From contig JAHBMJ010005920.1 of NCBI GenBank assembly GCA_018398765.1, positions 18,135-33,134 of the forward strand: a stretch of 15,000 nt of DNA, read 5' to 3'. Of the stretch, positions 7,503 to 14,939 are shown piece after piece. The notes beneath the pieces were generated by a model. The model made no database searches. It was given only the letters and a program-made list of their open reading frames with translations, and was not told the origin of the DNA. Position 1 is the first letter of the stretch; each line of letters starts with the position of its first letter. The translations under genes and the position numbers were made by a program. The stretch comes from Chromera velia. Lineage: Eukaryota; Sar; Chromeraceae.

Positions 7503-8792
7503 TCACTGATGTGTGGTGACGGGTTTGACTTCCTCAAACGAGTCGGGATAACAGAGGGTAGCTGTGGCTATTTTTAGGTTGGGTGGGAGATTGAAAGGGC
7601 GTCGAGATGCATTTATAAAAGGGAGACAAACATGTCTGTCAGTCACTACAGATACAGAGTCGTTTGCTGCTATACCTGCAGGAAGTGAACGCTGAAGAGG
7701 CTCGAGAAGGACTGGAGCTCTATTTGGAATCTTCGAGTCTGGTAGAAGGGGAACGAGGAGGTGAGTCATTTTGTATGCAGGCAGCATGCACTTCGCTGCA
7801 GTAGTCATCGTCACCAGTGCTATCCGGCTTTCTTTTTCGAGTGCATGCATTAGAGTGAGAGGGGGCGAAACAGGTTCTTCATTGTCACCAAGCGGCTGGA
7901 GGAGAAGACGGTCTGGAGAGAAAGAGATGTTCACTACATGCTTGTTGAGGAAATCTTTTCCGAGAATCAAATCATGGGACATGGAAGGAGAGACGAAAAA
8001 ATTTTGTTTTCTCTTCTTATCCATAGACAGACGGAGAGTGGTGACACTACAGATGGAGAGAAGGTGTGAGCTCTTTCCTTGTACTTGAATGTTGGTGGGG
8101 TGTAGGGAGAGACGAGGGCATTCACGTTGTAAACGCTTGAATACATTTGAATGTAGCATGGAGACGTCAACGCCTATGTCAACCAACGCGATGACATGAA
8201 ACGAGTTTTCCAGCATGACATGGAGGCCAACGTGAGAAGAGGTTGGGCGGAGAGAGAGGTGAGTAACTCGTTTCATTTTCTCTACCTCTCTGTTTTCAGA
8301 CTGTTTTGTGTATGGTTTAGTTGGAGTTTGCTGGACGGTCTGCAATAGGAAGGAGATTGGGGTTAGGACACAGTTGGATGCGAGGAGGACTCCAAGGTCG
8401 GCTGTCAGTCTGTCGGTTGGGTGGCTGGTCTCTGTTCCCTTGAACGCACTGGCGGTGGTCAGTCCACCTGGGTGGCTGCCACCTATCTCTAAAGCTTCCG
8501 TTTTGCTGTTGGTTGGGTGGATGGAAAGAATGGCGATTTTCGTAGAGGTAGGGTCGGGTGGGTTTGTACTGATTGCATCTGACAGTGTCTGGCTGCCAAC
8601 CAGACTCGTTTGAACGGCATGCGACAGCCATTGGCAGATGTCTTTTCTGGCTGCATCGTTCACAGATGACATTTGGAGGTACAGTGCAGCCTTGCTTTGT
8701 GTGTCTGCATGTGCCTGCACAGCGACGGCAGCGCAGAGTCTCGAGCACTTGCGAAGCGATGTGGAAGGTGTCTTATGTTTGTGTGGGGGCAA
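7503..8792 (-). pseudogene. pol: pol, aspartic protease segment (active-site Thr replaced by Ile)
   Basis: One open frame of 429 codons, ending at TGA 7505-7503. The retroviral-type protease lies in its second half. The catalytic loop reads Ala-Leu-Val-Asp-Ile-Gly at about 8189-8172, where the family has Asp-Thr/Ser-Gly; the Ile codon is ATA, one C-to-T step from ACA (Thr). The flap and C-terminal motif HDLILGKDFLNKH (about 7980-7940) is intact. The first part, from 8792 to about 8300, overlaps gag in the other frame and is a Ser/Thr/Pro-rich linker. The first codon at 8792 is TTG and the frame is open further to about 8837, so pol has no evident start of its own and would depend on a +1 shift from gag. 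The enzyme would be inactive. Confidence 0.9.
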
Positions 8793-9702
8793 GATCTGTA
8801 GGGATGAGTTGGATACTTTGTGTGGTTGCAGTATTAGAGTGTATGTCTACAATGTGAGGGGGTTATCTGCTGTGTGTGTCAGTGACTTTGACATCTGTGT
8901 CTGCATCCGTGCAGACAGTGTGGAGGCGGCGGACGTTTTTCACGATGGAGGCGAAGTCGGGGGACTAAGAGGACTTGAGTTGGCTCCGGATGAGCACGTT
9001 GCGGACTCCACGAGCGAAGGCGTGCAAGGCGTCAGGTGAGTTGATAGAAAGCCCTGCTTCTTCACTGAGCCCTTGAAATCGTTCTCCGTACTTGTCGATG
9101 CTCTCGTTCTCTTTCTGCTTGGTTTGGTAGAAAAAAATCCTTTTGTTCTCCATCTCAAGCTCGTCCGTGCCGTACATGTCCAGGAAGATTATCTTCAGCA
9201 TGTTGAGGTTCTCGATTGCTTGCAAGTCCGTCAGTAGCAGTCTGTCAAACCACTGTCTCACTGGCCCTTTGAGGGCGGAGGGGAAGTACATGTCACAGAT
9301 CGAGGTGAAAGGCTAGTTTGCCGACTTTGCCAAGCGCTCGAAGGTATTTCAGAAAGTCGTGGCGGCGGCTCGATCTCCTTTAAAGGTAGGTAGGTCGATG
9401 TAGAACTTGGGGGCGGCGATAGTGAAGGGGGTCTCGGTTCTGGGGGCGTCTGTCTGGGTGACTGGGTTCAGTTTGGTTACACTGGTAGAGGCTATGGGGT
9501 GTTCGGTTGTTTTTGTATTGCCTGTGAGTATTGCCTGTGAGTGTTGCAGGAGCCTAGGGGCTTGCTCATTGAAAAAGACAGGCTCAAGAAAGCCTATAGC
9601 GGTAGGTTGGAACAGAATGTCCTGTTTAGACAGTTTTGACAGGATCAAAGGGTTGGGTAGGTTGCCAGTAGGGGTCTAGTGGGGTTGGGTGTCGGTGTCC
9701 AT
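8317..9702 (-). pseudogene. gag: gag pseudogene: capsid-like domain plus zinc knuckles
   Basis: The start is ATG at 9702-9700, followed eight codons later by TAG. The frame runs with six stops to 8317. The capsid-like (retrotransposon gag) core lies at about 9300-8970. It has ALKGPVRQWF, the usual Leu-x-Gly...Trp-Phe turn, then an ESIDKYGERFQGL segment and FARGVR, as in the family. The nucleocapsid end at about 8720-8620 has two Cys/His boxes: C-x2-C-x5-H-x4-C and C-x2-C-x4-H-x6-C, the second longer than the canonical C-x2-C-x4-H-x4-C. After the knuckles the frame is open as Pro/Gln/Asn-rich sequence to 8317, overlapping pol. The protein would form the particle and bind the RNA; here it is not expressible without stop readthrough. 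Confidence 0.9.
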
Positions 9703-10407
9703 GGGCTCCGGGTGGTTTTATTTTTGGTTTTTTGGAGGTGGAGGGGGTTGTTGTTATTGAGGATCACTCTAGGAGGGTTTTTTTTTGCGTTTTCTGCCTG
9801 AAAAGGGGTCTGGGAATTGAGAAGATAGAGCAGATTTTGGTAGGGCTTCGCCGCCAGGGGCGTTTTTCTTCCCTTTTTTCTTGTTTAAGGCAGTTTCTGC
9901 CATCTTTGTCATTGATCAGGTCTTTGAACCAGTGCCAGGATCCAGTTTGGATGACTTGTGCTCGATGATCTTGTGTGCAGGTGACTTGATATGAGGTAGT
10001 GTGTAAGCCTCCGCTCAGACACAGTTTGTGTGGTATGTGTCTGGAGGTGGTAAGGAAGGTTGTATGTCAGTTCGAGACTGGCTTCACCATGTGCTCCAGG
10101 CTGGGTTAGTGCTAGAACACAGCCAGTAGCTCCTCTGTGGCTCTCGGATGTCTGGGAGTAGAGTGACGCTAGAGAGAGTGACTATTGCTAGCTGTCCTGG
10201 AAAGGAGACGGCTAAGTAATAGCTAGGTGAAGTTGTGGTTTGGACTGCCAGGAGTGGATGGCAGTGATGCAAATTGACTAGAGTAAGGAAGGTGAGGCTA
10301 GGTATGCGTATGGATGCTTTCCGTAAGCAGGAGTGTGAAGGAATTAAGTAAGCTGGTAGAGGCTTGGAAGCTATTAGAAGGTTCACAAAGCTCAGACTAT
10401 TCAAAGT
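9703..10407. other. Presumed retroelement leader and unassigned DNA
   Basis: On the minus strand this lies directly upstream of gag and should contain the untranslated leader, primer-binding site and 5' LTR. The first 60 bases before the ATG are C/A-rich on the minus strand. I could not identify a primer-binding site with confidence. TGGATCCTGG around 9940-9950 was looked at but matches no tRNA end that I can name. A minus open frame at 10404-10084 has no recognised domain and is not called. Confidence 0.4.
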
Positions 10408-11742
10408 TCAACTCAAAGGTTCAATTTTATGAGTATCGGATCCTCGAGGTGTCACAGTGAAATTTTGAATTTTGAGTTGTTGAAAAACTTTCTGAAAATT
10501 TAATTTCAAGTCTTCCAAAAGTCTTTCGATTTTGAATTTCTGTGGAAAACCGCGGTTAAAATCAGCATGTGGACTGTCGCATAATTGGCTAAGCTTAATT
10601 TCTGCACATAGCTTACCGCGTGTCAAACTCAATGCCAGTAGAATATAGGAAGGGCCAATTTCCAGGGTCGTAATAATATGTACGCCGCCGCCTAGGAGCC
10701 GCCGCGTGCCGCGCTGCCGCAATTTGCGCGCGCGCGCCCTGCCGCATGCTTTGTATTTTTCTGAGGCTGCGCCGCCCACGCGCCAGCAACTCCAAATTAG
10801 ATCACAGCACTGGCCTTGTCAGGAGCCTGGTGGAAGGGCCTCAGACGATATGGATACTATGGACGAGCTGTGGCTGATAGGTCGCTGGAAGGACATGATG
10901 AGGGGAAGGCGCCCGGGAGAACGTAACCGTTTTTGTTTCTGCCATCTCCCTCTCCTTGAAGGCTTATCGTCTGGAGCCACTGTAATCTCAACCAGCGCTT
11001 GCCTCTTCTGGTTGACTTGCAAAAGGAAACGTTTCTAGGCTTGCCCGTCTCTTGAGGGTTTATTCTGGAGTTATACTCTTACAAGTTTGTCTCTTCATCC
11101 CTGGAGACGGAAACACTGGAGACGAAAGAAAGTGTTCTCTGAATGTGTTGCAGAGAGCTGATGATTTGCGCGACCTGTACTGGAAGATCAGTCACGGATA
11201 CCAGAAGCAGAGACTGGGATTGCTTGAGTGCTTGCTTTGTGATGCTTAGCGCCATCTGAAGACCACTGTGCGGCTCTTGCGTCTGAGTTGAAGTGACACG
11301 ACTCTTTACACTTTCAGATCAGTCGTTCTCTGTCAATACTGCACAATCTTCTCTCGCGAGTCAAGCAACAAACTTCTGTGTTCACGCTCGCTACAACAAG
11401 AACGGCTCGCTTGAGGAAAACGGCTCACTCGATGAATCATCATGCCTAGCATCATGCAGTATTTTTTTTGGCCAGTGATTTTATTAATAAAAATAGATTT
11501 AGGCCTTAATTTGAAAAAAACTGGAGGTGTTGAACTTGTTGTCATAACTATGACTATGACGCGCCATCGTCATCCATATCTATAGCTAGCTGGATACTTC
11601 TAATGTTAGGCCGCCGGCCGGGAAAAGTTATTCTTTTCTAGGACTCGGATGCCATACGAGTGATACGATACTGCCTTCATGAACACAATCTCTGGATAGA
11701 CATGCTTTCTCATTAAAGCTGCTGGCTCCCAGATGAGGGTTT
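10408..11742. other. Unassigned region; several short open frames, none convincing
   Basis: A minus frame (10779-10408, 123 codons) has a helical C-terminal half, but its AT-rich 3' part contains repeated TTTTGAATTT motifs, so it may be a worn repeat. Plus frames at 10706-11038 and 11052-11249 show helical stretches without any family motif; the second reads best between 11145 and 11246. Any of these could be an exon, but I see no paired splice sites that would prove it. From 11490 to 11742 I see nothing. Confidence 0.35.
10681..10790. other. GC-rich, CpG-rich patch with an alternating GC tract
   Basis: About 110 bp dense in GCCGCC and GCGC, including GCGCGCGCGCGC near 10726-10737, an alternating purine-pyrimidine run of the kind able to adopt Z-DNA. 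It stands out because the bases immediately on both sides are AT-rich. It might be a promoter-type CpG patch, but no gene can be tied to it. Confidence 0.5.
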
Positions 11743-11747
11743 TCTAT

Positions 11748-12006
11748 CTACTCTAATGAATTAGGAGTTGAATTGGGCGTCGAATTAGTAGTACTACCAA
11801 TTTTTTACCGCTAATAACTCCCAATTTTGAAAAATTGGTACTTAGTCTAGAGAAAGAAGTACATGGAGTTTGAAGCTAAAATTTTGTGTACGGGCTAGAC
11901 AAGGGTTCACTAGTCTCTAGCTGCAGTCATTAGACTCTAATTCATTACTAGGAACAAATTCTATGAACACTTAGAGTTACCTAAAAATTGGGAGTTACCA
12001 ATTTTT
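11748..12006 (+). repeat. Left terminal inverted repeat, 259 bp
   Basis: Inverted copy of 13412-13670. It carries several short motifs in both orientations, notably AACTCCCAATTTT, AAAAATTGGGAGTTACC and AAAAATTGGTA, plus an inner echo of the outer end (CTCTAATTCATTA against CTCTAATGAATTA). Such repeated subterminal motifs are typical transposase-binding sites; that role is inferred. Confidence 0.9.
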
Positions 12007-12380
12007 AAATAGGAATTTTTTAGGACCGCCAAAAAAAAAATTGGTAGTACAAAAAAAAAAAGAATGGGACTCAATTTGAAACTTTTGTTTTATGTGTCAT
12101 AGTGCACCGCTAACACAATGCAAAACAAACAGTGGATAGCTCTAAACAAGCTGCATGTACTAGTATAAAAAACAGAGTGAAAATCGATCCAATTGACCAT
12201 GTAAGCCTACCAGAATTCATAATCCCTCCATATGCCGGACAGTGGCTGCTGATCTTTATTCAGATCATGCCCCTCTCTCCCGAACATCTCCCACTTAGTG
12301 GTTCCCAGACGCCTCAAATGGACATTATATTCCTTCTTCTTCTCTTCTGACAGATTTTGGGGGGGGACAACATGGGTGTA
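12007..12380. other. Left interior of the transposon; no supported gene
   Basis: Begins with A/T homopolymers around a single AATTGGTAGT motif. A 72-codon plus frame (12132-12350) ends in a hydrophobic Ile/Leu/Phe run and shows no recognised family. It could be an eroded part of the transposase, but nothing in it proves that. A G8 run lies at 12359-12366. Confidence 0.4.
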
Positions 12381-13001
12381 CTAAAAAATGACCAAGGAAT
12401 CATCTGGAAAAATTCCGATGTCTGCCTTTTTTCTGTGATCATCTGTGAGCCCTTTCAGCTCCAAAATCTTCATGGTGAACTTGACATCTGAAAACATTGT
12501 ATGAGCGATGTTTAGCTCTCTCTCCACAGCAAATCTCTCCCGAAACTCGGTGGGGATGACAAATCCATCCTTGTCCATTTCCTTTGACCTCTCCCTCTGT
12601 CGGCTTTGTGCGACCATGGTTGCAGAGCACTGGGGAGGAGGAGGGCGCTGACGGGAACTTTCACTTTTCGATTTCTTCTTTTTCTTTTGTTCTTTCCCTT
12701 GATCCGTTTCGTTCTCTCTCCCACCTTGAGGCTTACGGAGACTAGCAGCTGCCGACTGAATTGAGGCTACCGCAGCGGCGACAGACGACTCGGGGACCCC
12801 TCCTTCTTGCTTCTGTTTAAGGGCTGTCTGCATATCTCTCAGGAGTAGGAGATCATTTGGGTGGGAAAAATGTGCTTTTTCTCTCTCAAGAGTCTAAATT
12901 TTTTCCTCCACAACCCCCAGGTCACTCTGAAATGACTCTTCTTCCTCTTTCTTTCCTTCCTTCTACTGGGTGGGCGGTCCCGAAGACTCACTTCTACTCA
13001 T
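12381..13001 (-). pseudogene. Coiled-coil/Lys-rich ORF inside the transposon, two in-frame TAG stops
   Basis: An ATG at 13001-12999 starts a frame of 206 codons interrupted only by TAG at 12965-12963 and 12896-12894. Both are one C-to-T step from CAG. The first 60 residues are Ser-, Lys- and Glu-rich and coiled-coil-like around LEREK. Then come an Ala-rich helix (about 12790-12750), a Lys/Ser/Arg/Pro-rich basic stretch (about 12720-12640) and a folded-looking C-terminus with FRERFAVERELNIAH and a DVKFTMKILELKGL segment. The part after the second stop, from the ATG at 12833, is uninterrupted (150 codons). No family is recognised. It may be an accessory DNA-binding protein of the element or captured host sequence. 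It overlaps the plus-strand transposase-like piece tail to tail in its first codons. Confidence 0.5.
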
Positions 13002-13228
13002 ACTTCCCGGTGTGGATCCGCCGGTTTGGGGGATTAAACACAGCGAAATGCTACGGCTTTGAATCGTATCATAAGAAGGTTTGCAAACGTTTTATCCTAC
13101 AAGGGGGACGTTATTCATATGATCGTTTTATTCTGGAAGATCTGGTTTTTGCGTGGTTGTGCAAGAGAAAAAAAGCTATGCAAGCATATTTTACCGATGT
13201 GTCACGCCGGAAGGGACTTCGAGCATGA
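12974..13228 (+). pseudogene. Transposase-like C-terminal fragment inside the transposon
   Basis: An open plus-strand frame (open from 12857) ending at TGA 13226-13228. From about 12974 it reads VPKTHFYSYFPVWIRRFGG, followed about 10 residues later by YGFESYHKKV. This spacing of Pro-Lys-x-His, Ile-Arg-x-x-Gly, then Glu-x-x-His-x-x-x, recalls a block I associate with the C-terminal region of large cut-and-paste transposases of the CACTA/KDZ (Plavaka-like) kind. I make the match from memory of the motif, not from a search. The fragment is about 85 residues, far short of a full transposase, and no catalytic DDE region is visible upstream. Its position between the inverted repeats supports the reading. 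Alternatives: captured gene fragment or chance. Confidence 0.4.
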
Positions 13229-13411
13229 ATAACACTATGAAACTATACAAAACTTATGGATATATGAAGTTCTGTACAGCCGTAACACTGTTCTATTACA
13301 GCGTTCTTTCTTTCTACATATATTTTACTTTCTAGGAGAAGTTATAAAATTGGTAGTCAAAAAAAAAAATTGGATGTTGATTTTCTTAAAAATTGGTAGT
13401 TAGTCCTAGAA
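13229..13411. other. Right interior of the transposon; no gene
   Basis: AT-rich, with stops in all frames apart from a 60-codon plus frame (13153-13335) that overlaps the transposase-like piece and has a hydrophobic tail. A-rich runs and two AATTGGTAGT copies lie between 13349 and 13400. Confidence 0.5.
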
Positions 13412-13670
13412 AAAAATTGGTAACTCCCAATTTTTAGGTGACTCTAAGTGTTCATAGAATTTGTTCCTAGTAATGAATTAGAGTCTAATGACTGTGGCTA
13501 GAGACTAGTGAGCCCCTGTCTAGCCCATACATAAAATTTTTGCTTCAAACTCTTTGTACTTCTTTCACTAGACTAGGTACCAATTTTTCAAAATTGGGAG
13601 TTACTGGCGGTAAAAAATGGGTAGTACTACCAATTCGACGCCCAATTTAACTCCCAATTCATTAGGGTAG
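13412..13670 (-). repeat. Right terminal inverted repeat, 259 bp
   Basis: Inverted copy of 11748-12006. Of 19 differences, 15 are transitions and 4 transversions (at the CAATTT/CCATTT, AGAG/AGTG, CATG/CAAA and GCTAAA/GCAAAA sites). Inside the right arm (13349-13371) and inside the left arm (12031-12061) there is a further A-rich AATTGGTAGT motif, in the same orientation at both places, so it is not part of the inverted repeat. Confidence 0.9.
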
Positions 13671-13736
13671 TCTATCATTTAACAATTTGCCCCACATGTT
13701 GTGACCTGCCAAACGATGAACACCTAACATCTAGCC

Positions 13737-13792
13737 TAACATGGGCCGATGGCGATGGTGTATGATGATGATGATCGATGAGGCCCATGTTA
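13737..13792. other. Perfect 11-bp inverted repeat around a GAT-rich loop
   Basis: TAACATGGGCC (13737-13747) pairs perfectly with GGCCCATGTTA (13782-13792). The 34-base loop contains GATGGCGATGG and a (GAT)n run. It lies 67 bp outside the transposon's right end. It could be a transcript hairpin, possibly for the 3' untranslated region of the minus-strand gene, or the remnant of another small inverted-repeat element. Confidence 0.5.
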
Positions 13793-13975
13793 TGTACTGT
13801 AAGTCTGTAACCTATATTTTTATGTGACAGTTTTTCTTAACTTTTGTACATTTTTGTGACTATTTTTTTTATAAATTTTCATTTATGTTCATAAATGAAC
13901 TAGTAAATGAACTGCAGTGAATGAATAATTGATGTTAGAGGCAGTATGATGAAGCATTGATGATTGAGTAATAAA

Positions 13976-14199
13976 TCAGTCTGCATCTGTTCTTTCCATA
14001 CCATCAGCAAGACCATCAATCGCTGACTCACCCAAAGCATCAGCATTTGAGTTGAGAGCTGCGTCTCCACCGGCTGCCCCCCATGCATAGGACCTTTCTT
14101 TCTCCCCCATCTCTGCACCAGGGCGACCTCCATCTCCCCGAGACCGTCCACCTCCACCCTGATCTTTCGGGGGGGAGCGGGGCCGCAAAGCCTCGATTT
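13976..14199 (-). CDS. Probable last coding exon of a host gene (Gly/Ala/Asp-rich)
   Basis: On the minus strand a long pyrimidine/GT tract (14300-14230) is followed by TTTTGTTGTTGTTACTGCTGCAG, a good splice acceptor ending at 14200. From 14199 the frame starting with the partial codon AA reads IEALRPRSPPKDQGGGG, then an Arg/Gly-rich patch, then an acidic Ala/Asp/Gly-rich tail ending DGMERTDAD and TGA 13978-13976. The other two frames are much less protein-like. This looks like a disordered C-terminus. No domain is recognisable. If the frame is instead opened without splicing it would start in the GT repeat (14254), which is unlikely. The upstream exon it joins is not settled, because phases do not fit directly with the exon at 14802-14939. 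Confidence 0.45.
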
Positions 14200-14229
14200 C
14201 TGCAGCAGTAACAACAACAAAACGAAATC

Positions 14230-14300
14230 CACACACACACATACATACACACACAGCGAGAGGTGGAGAGAGAGAGAGAGAGAGGGAGAGGGGGGGGGGG
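14230..14300. repeat. Compound microsatellite: (CA)n, (GA)n, G11
   Basis: CA repeats with two CATA interruptions (14230-14256), then GA repeats (about 14264-14290) and a run of 11 G (14290-14300). On the minus strand this is C11-(CT)n-(GT)n immediately before the splice acceptor at 14200, so it may double as a pyrimidine tract within an intron. Confidence 0.9.
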
Positions 14301-14630
14301 TGCTCGGCAGAGAGTGAAAGGGCGGTCTTACTTGTGCATGAAAAACTTGACGACTAAATTTCTGGAACGCAGTTAGACCGCAGACGGGACCGGCGAAAGG
14401 ACACCAAGCCAGAAGTAGAGATAGCGGAAGAACGAATGGAAGAGCACATTTAGGTTGCGATCACACAAAAGCTGTGGAGAGCCAGCAGGCCCTTCTCCAG
14501 ACTTCCAACCAACAATTCAAAAAAGTCAAGAATGAAGACATCAACAGTCGCTAGGCGTAAAGGATCTCTACCCAGGTCAAGTGCAAAGAAATATCTGAAC
14601 ACTCGAACGGACCATAGGGAAGAAAAACGT

Positions 14631-14665
<35 letters not shown>

Positions 14666-14801
14666 GCCTCGTGTACTCACTGACGCTCATTTCACTGTTC
14701 AATCAAAATTAGCAGGACCGACAAAGATAAGAAAGACGAAAGGAAAGCCCCCTCCCCGCCTGTTAGCTCGGACTGACTGACCATCAGAAGACCCGCAGTA
14801 C
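14301..14801. other. Probable intron or mixed region; candidate small exons
   Basis: On the minus strand a strong donor, GCACAA|GTAAGA, lies at about 14333 and would end an exon before the microsatellite intron, but the phase linking it to the acceptor at 14200 requires a frame closed by TAG a few codons upstream. On the plus strand, 14404-14555 reads in two overlapping frames as charged helical sequence (one includes ESQQALLQTSNQQF), suggestive of a decayed coiled-coil fragment. Neither reading is strong enough to call. Confidence 0.3.
14631..14666. repeat. (ACAG)9 microsatellite
   Basis: Nine perfect ACAG tetranucleotides. The overlapping plus frame reads Thr-Asp-Arg-Gln repeats and the minus frame Cys-Leu-Ser-Val, both by-products of the repeat. 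Confidence 0.97.
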
Positions 14802-14939
14802 CTTCCTCCTTCGTGATTCTTCACGAGGGGCCACCGCATTTCATTCGGGTCCCCCTCGAACCACTTCGCGTACCTCTCCTTCGAGAAATTGGACCCAGAG
14901 ATCTCACGACCAACTGTCAGCCACCCGTTTCGGACACAC
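14802..14939 (-). CDS. Probable internal exon of a host gene
   Basis: On the minus strand the tract CTTTCCTCCTTTTTTTCCCTCTAG is a textbook splice acceptor ending at 14940. After one base (14939) a frame runs for 45 codons: CVRNGWLTVGREISG, then FSKERYAKWFEGDP, then EMRWPLVKNHEGG. It reaches a donor GAAG|GTACTG at 14801-14800. The sequence is rich in Trp, charged residues and Gly, typical of a folded domain, and the other two frames have stops. No ATG-started ORF of notable length covers it, as expected for an internal exon. I do not recognise the domain. The gene would continue beyond the right edge of the window. Without splicing, the frame runs on to a stop at about 14707 through less protein-like sequence. 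Confidence 0.5.

Larger units (their letters stand above)
5868..9702 (-). mobile_element. Degenerate Ty3/gypsy-type LTR retroelement (coding part)
   Basis: The minus strand shows gag, then protease, reverse transcriptase and RNase H, the order of the Ty3/gypsy (Metaviridae) class before integrase. gag lies in one frame and all of pol in the frame one base further on. Thirteen in-frame stops interrupt it: gag at 9678, 9351, 9315, 8967, 8865 and 8775; pol at 7505, 7217, 7190, 7121, 7061, 6827 and 6431 (first base of each stop). The protease and reverse-transcriptase active sites also carry substitutions. Integrase is missing after RNase H. I could not find LTRs, a primer-binding site or target duplications by eye, so the true ends are unknown and the element is probably truncated at the low-coordinate side. 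It cannot be autonomous as it stands. Confidence 0.93.
11743..13675. mobile_element. DNA transposon with 259-bp terminal inverted repeats and TCTAT duplications
   Basis: The element proper spans 11748-13670 (1,923 bp). Its ends read CTACTCTAATGAATT and, inverted, CTACCCTAATGAATT. The left arm (11748-12006) and right arm (13412-13670) match over their full length with 19 mismatches and no gaps by hand count. Immediately outside both ends stands TCTAT (11743-11747 and 13671-13675), a likely 5-bp target-site duplication. The interior (12007-13411) carries two coding-like pieces on opposite strands. Long terminal repeats recall Mutator-like or foldback elements, but a 5-bp duplication is not the 8-10 bp usual for Mutator. 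I cannot assign a superfamily. With about 1.4 kb inside and broken frames it is probably non-autonomous or dead. Confidence 0.85.

Noticed and set aside
7771-9039. Several plus-strand open frames, Cys/Val-rich
   Set aside because: They lie antisense to protease and gag, and their composition is explained by the opposite strand.
5868-9702. Reassigned stop codons (an alternative nuclear code)
   Set aside because: All three stops appear, at sites where family consensus suggests different residues (Gln, Trp, Arg). No single reassignment explains them, and two active sites are also mutated.
11548-11640. Possible extension of the inverted repeat beyond the transposon ends (CCTAACAT and GATGGCG echoes near 13720-13770)
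   Set aside because: Only scattered short matches in inconsistent order; the homology clearly stops at 11748 and 13670.
13900-14250. Alternative 116-codon minus frame over the last exon
   Set aside because: Its translation is Met/Leu/Gln-rich and runs through untranslated-looking AT-rich DNA. The overlapping Gly/Ala/Asp-rich frame is more protein-like and ends neatly.
14450-14680. 76-codon minus frame starting in the ACAG repeat
   Set aside because: Its first third is a repeat translation. The remainder is Leu-rich but has neither a domain nor clear splice sites.
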